Below are positions 62,461 through 64,000 of a stretch of DNA of 64,000 bases, in pieces; within the stretch, counting starts at the first letter, position 1; every line of letters begins with the position of its first letter. Location: NCBI GenBank assembly GCA_027886175.1, contig JAJNNQ010000019.1, positions 16,945,501 to 17,009,500 on the forward strand, given 5' to 3'. The translations under genes were made by a program, and so were the position numbers. Under the pieces are notes generated by a model. The model ran no database searches and was not told the origin of the DNA. It was given only the letters and a program-made list of their open reading frames with translations. The DNA is from Phylloscopus collybita (lineage: Eukaryota > Chordata > Aves > Passeriformes > Phylloscopidae).

Positions 62461-64000
62461 ACACAGAGGGGGGTTAAGAAAAGTGATGGAGAGCTATAAA
62501 GCACAAGGTGCTTTTCTACAGAAGTACTTGAAAGGGTGCAGGTCTTCCCACAGGTTCTGTCCCCAGCCAGGAAGGGGTCCCCAGCACAGCCCTGAGCCAC
62601 AGGTGCTGTCCCATGCAGGCAGAGCCTTGCCAGGTGCTCTGGGGAGGGCCAGGATCTTGCCTAGACTGAAAAAGGCACAGGGGTTCGTTTTCTTGATTAA
62701 ATGGTTTGTTTAGGATGGTAGATGTGAGGTGAAGAAAAGAAAGAAGAGGAAAAGCCACTCACAAGCCAGAGCAGGAGGAATATCTGTGAGTCCATGTCCA
62801 TATTCCCAGCACTGCCCAGGGCTGCTTCTGAGGCCAGAGGAGAGAGCAGCAGAACCGATGCACTGGGCTCTCCCACCCCATCCAGGTGCCCTACAAAGGC
62901 AGGCACAGGAGCTAGATGCCTTTTCTTGGCACAACCAGCTTTGGGATTAGCCATGGATCTGCTCACAGGGGCAGGCAGCAGGGGACAGTGACCCAAAGGC
63001 ACCAGGACCCCCCAGCATTATCAGCCAAACGTGCCATTGTGACCACCTGGCACTGGGATGAACCTCCTGGAAGAGCCATCCCGAGCAGGGAGCCTCCAGC
63101 ACCGTTCACTCCTGCAAACAGCAAGGCAGAAGGCAGAGAGAACCTGCTTTGTTCAACCTCATGTTGATTTACTGGGCCCAGCATTAGAAAAAGAAGATTT
63201 GATTTTTATTTTTTTTTTTTCTTACACCGGCATTGATGCCTGAGAGCCTGAAACCCATGGAGGCAATGCTTGATGATTCAATTCAAGATGAGGATCTGCA
63301 TTAGTCAAAGCACCCAGCAGCTGTGGCAGTTTCCTCTTGTCACACACCATTAAGCTGGGCTGTTTTGCACTGTATTTTCAGAAAGCTTATTTTGCAATAA
63401 GAGATCATGGGCAGCACAGTCAGATTTATTCAAATCCAGAGAGCTTCAGCTTCAGAAAAATATCCCAAATTGAAGCTTCTCTACAATGCATAAGGCCTGG
63501 GCAGCAATGTCTTCCTCAAGCAAATATTTCTCTTCTGGTGGGGTAACACATTCAGTCTCCACAAGGAGAAGCATTTGTTTTTCTTTGCAGAAAAGGCTGA
63601 CTGAAATCACCACAGTGCTAAGGTTATCTGTACTGCCCACCTGAGTGCCTCCCTGAACACAGGATGCCTGCAGCACCCAGCCTTCCCCTGCTGCAAAGCC
63701 AGAGCTTTTCTTTGGGATTCATCACCCCCAGGAACCTGTGCCAGACATTTGTGGGTGGGCCCATGGCATTTTTTTTTTTTTTGGACCAGACCAAGTTACA
63801 TTTGATGATGAGCACGGTATGGCAGCCACTCACCTGGACAGGATGATTCCTTCAAAAAATGAGGGAAGAAAGGCTTCAGAAACTTATTTCCCACCAGGAG
63901 CAAGAGTTGGGTGAGCCACATCCATGGGCTGGGGAGTGCTGGTCCTGAGTGCTCTCAAGAGCAGCAGAGGGGGAAACCTTTCTGACCCCACACCAGAGAA

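Overview
The window reads as nuclear DNA of a bird. Many truncated CR1 LINE 3' ends lie in both orientations, several with the typical CR1 3' tail. There are small solo long terminal repeats (LTRs) of an avian-type endogenous retrovirus, and introns are mostly 0.5-5 kb. No bacterial, viral-genome or organellar gene organisation is present. Most long open frames are chance frames in GC-rich or repetitive DNA.

Only one protein-coding gene can be supported: PSD2 (EFA6C family, an ARF6 guanine-nucleotide exchange factor), on the + strand and cut by the right edge. Ten coding exons between 37705 and 58930 join into an uninterrupted 609-codon frame, every junction using GT-AG. They encode an acidic, low-complexity N-terminus, a conserved EFA6-type segment, the complete Sec7 catalytic domain (apparent catalytic Glu431; LNT motif at 470-472) and the first half of the PH domain. 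The rest of the PH domain and the C-terminal coiled coil must lie beyond 64000. The exon carrying the ATG starts at 37640. A likely 5' noncoding exon lies at 35583-35685. A CpG-rich block at about 17410-18080, ending in a strong splice donor, could be a distal promoter and first exon.

Layout: 1-17400 is intergenic, with CR1 pieces and three solo LTRs. 17410-18480 is CpG-rich sequence with simple repeats. 18950-19950 is AT-rich, repeat-poor and possibly regulatory. 20000-35580 is intergenic or 5' intron, with CR1, MIR-like remnants and a 166-bp direct duplication. 35583-58930 is PSD2 with its introns. 58931-64000 is a further PSD2 intron.

The most notable non-gene signals are four solo LTRs of one family, each with a 6-bp target-site duplication (one nested inside an older CR1); a perfect 51-copy CTCCT tract in a PSD2 intron; a mosaic local duplication near 28-31 kb; and MIR-like SINE relics. 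I found no undescribed multi-gene system. The sequence supports an ordinary avian locus with informative transposon archaeology.
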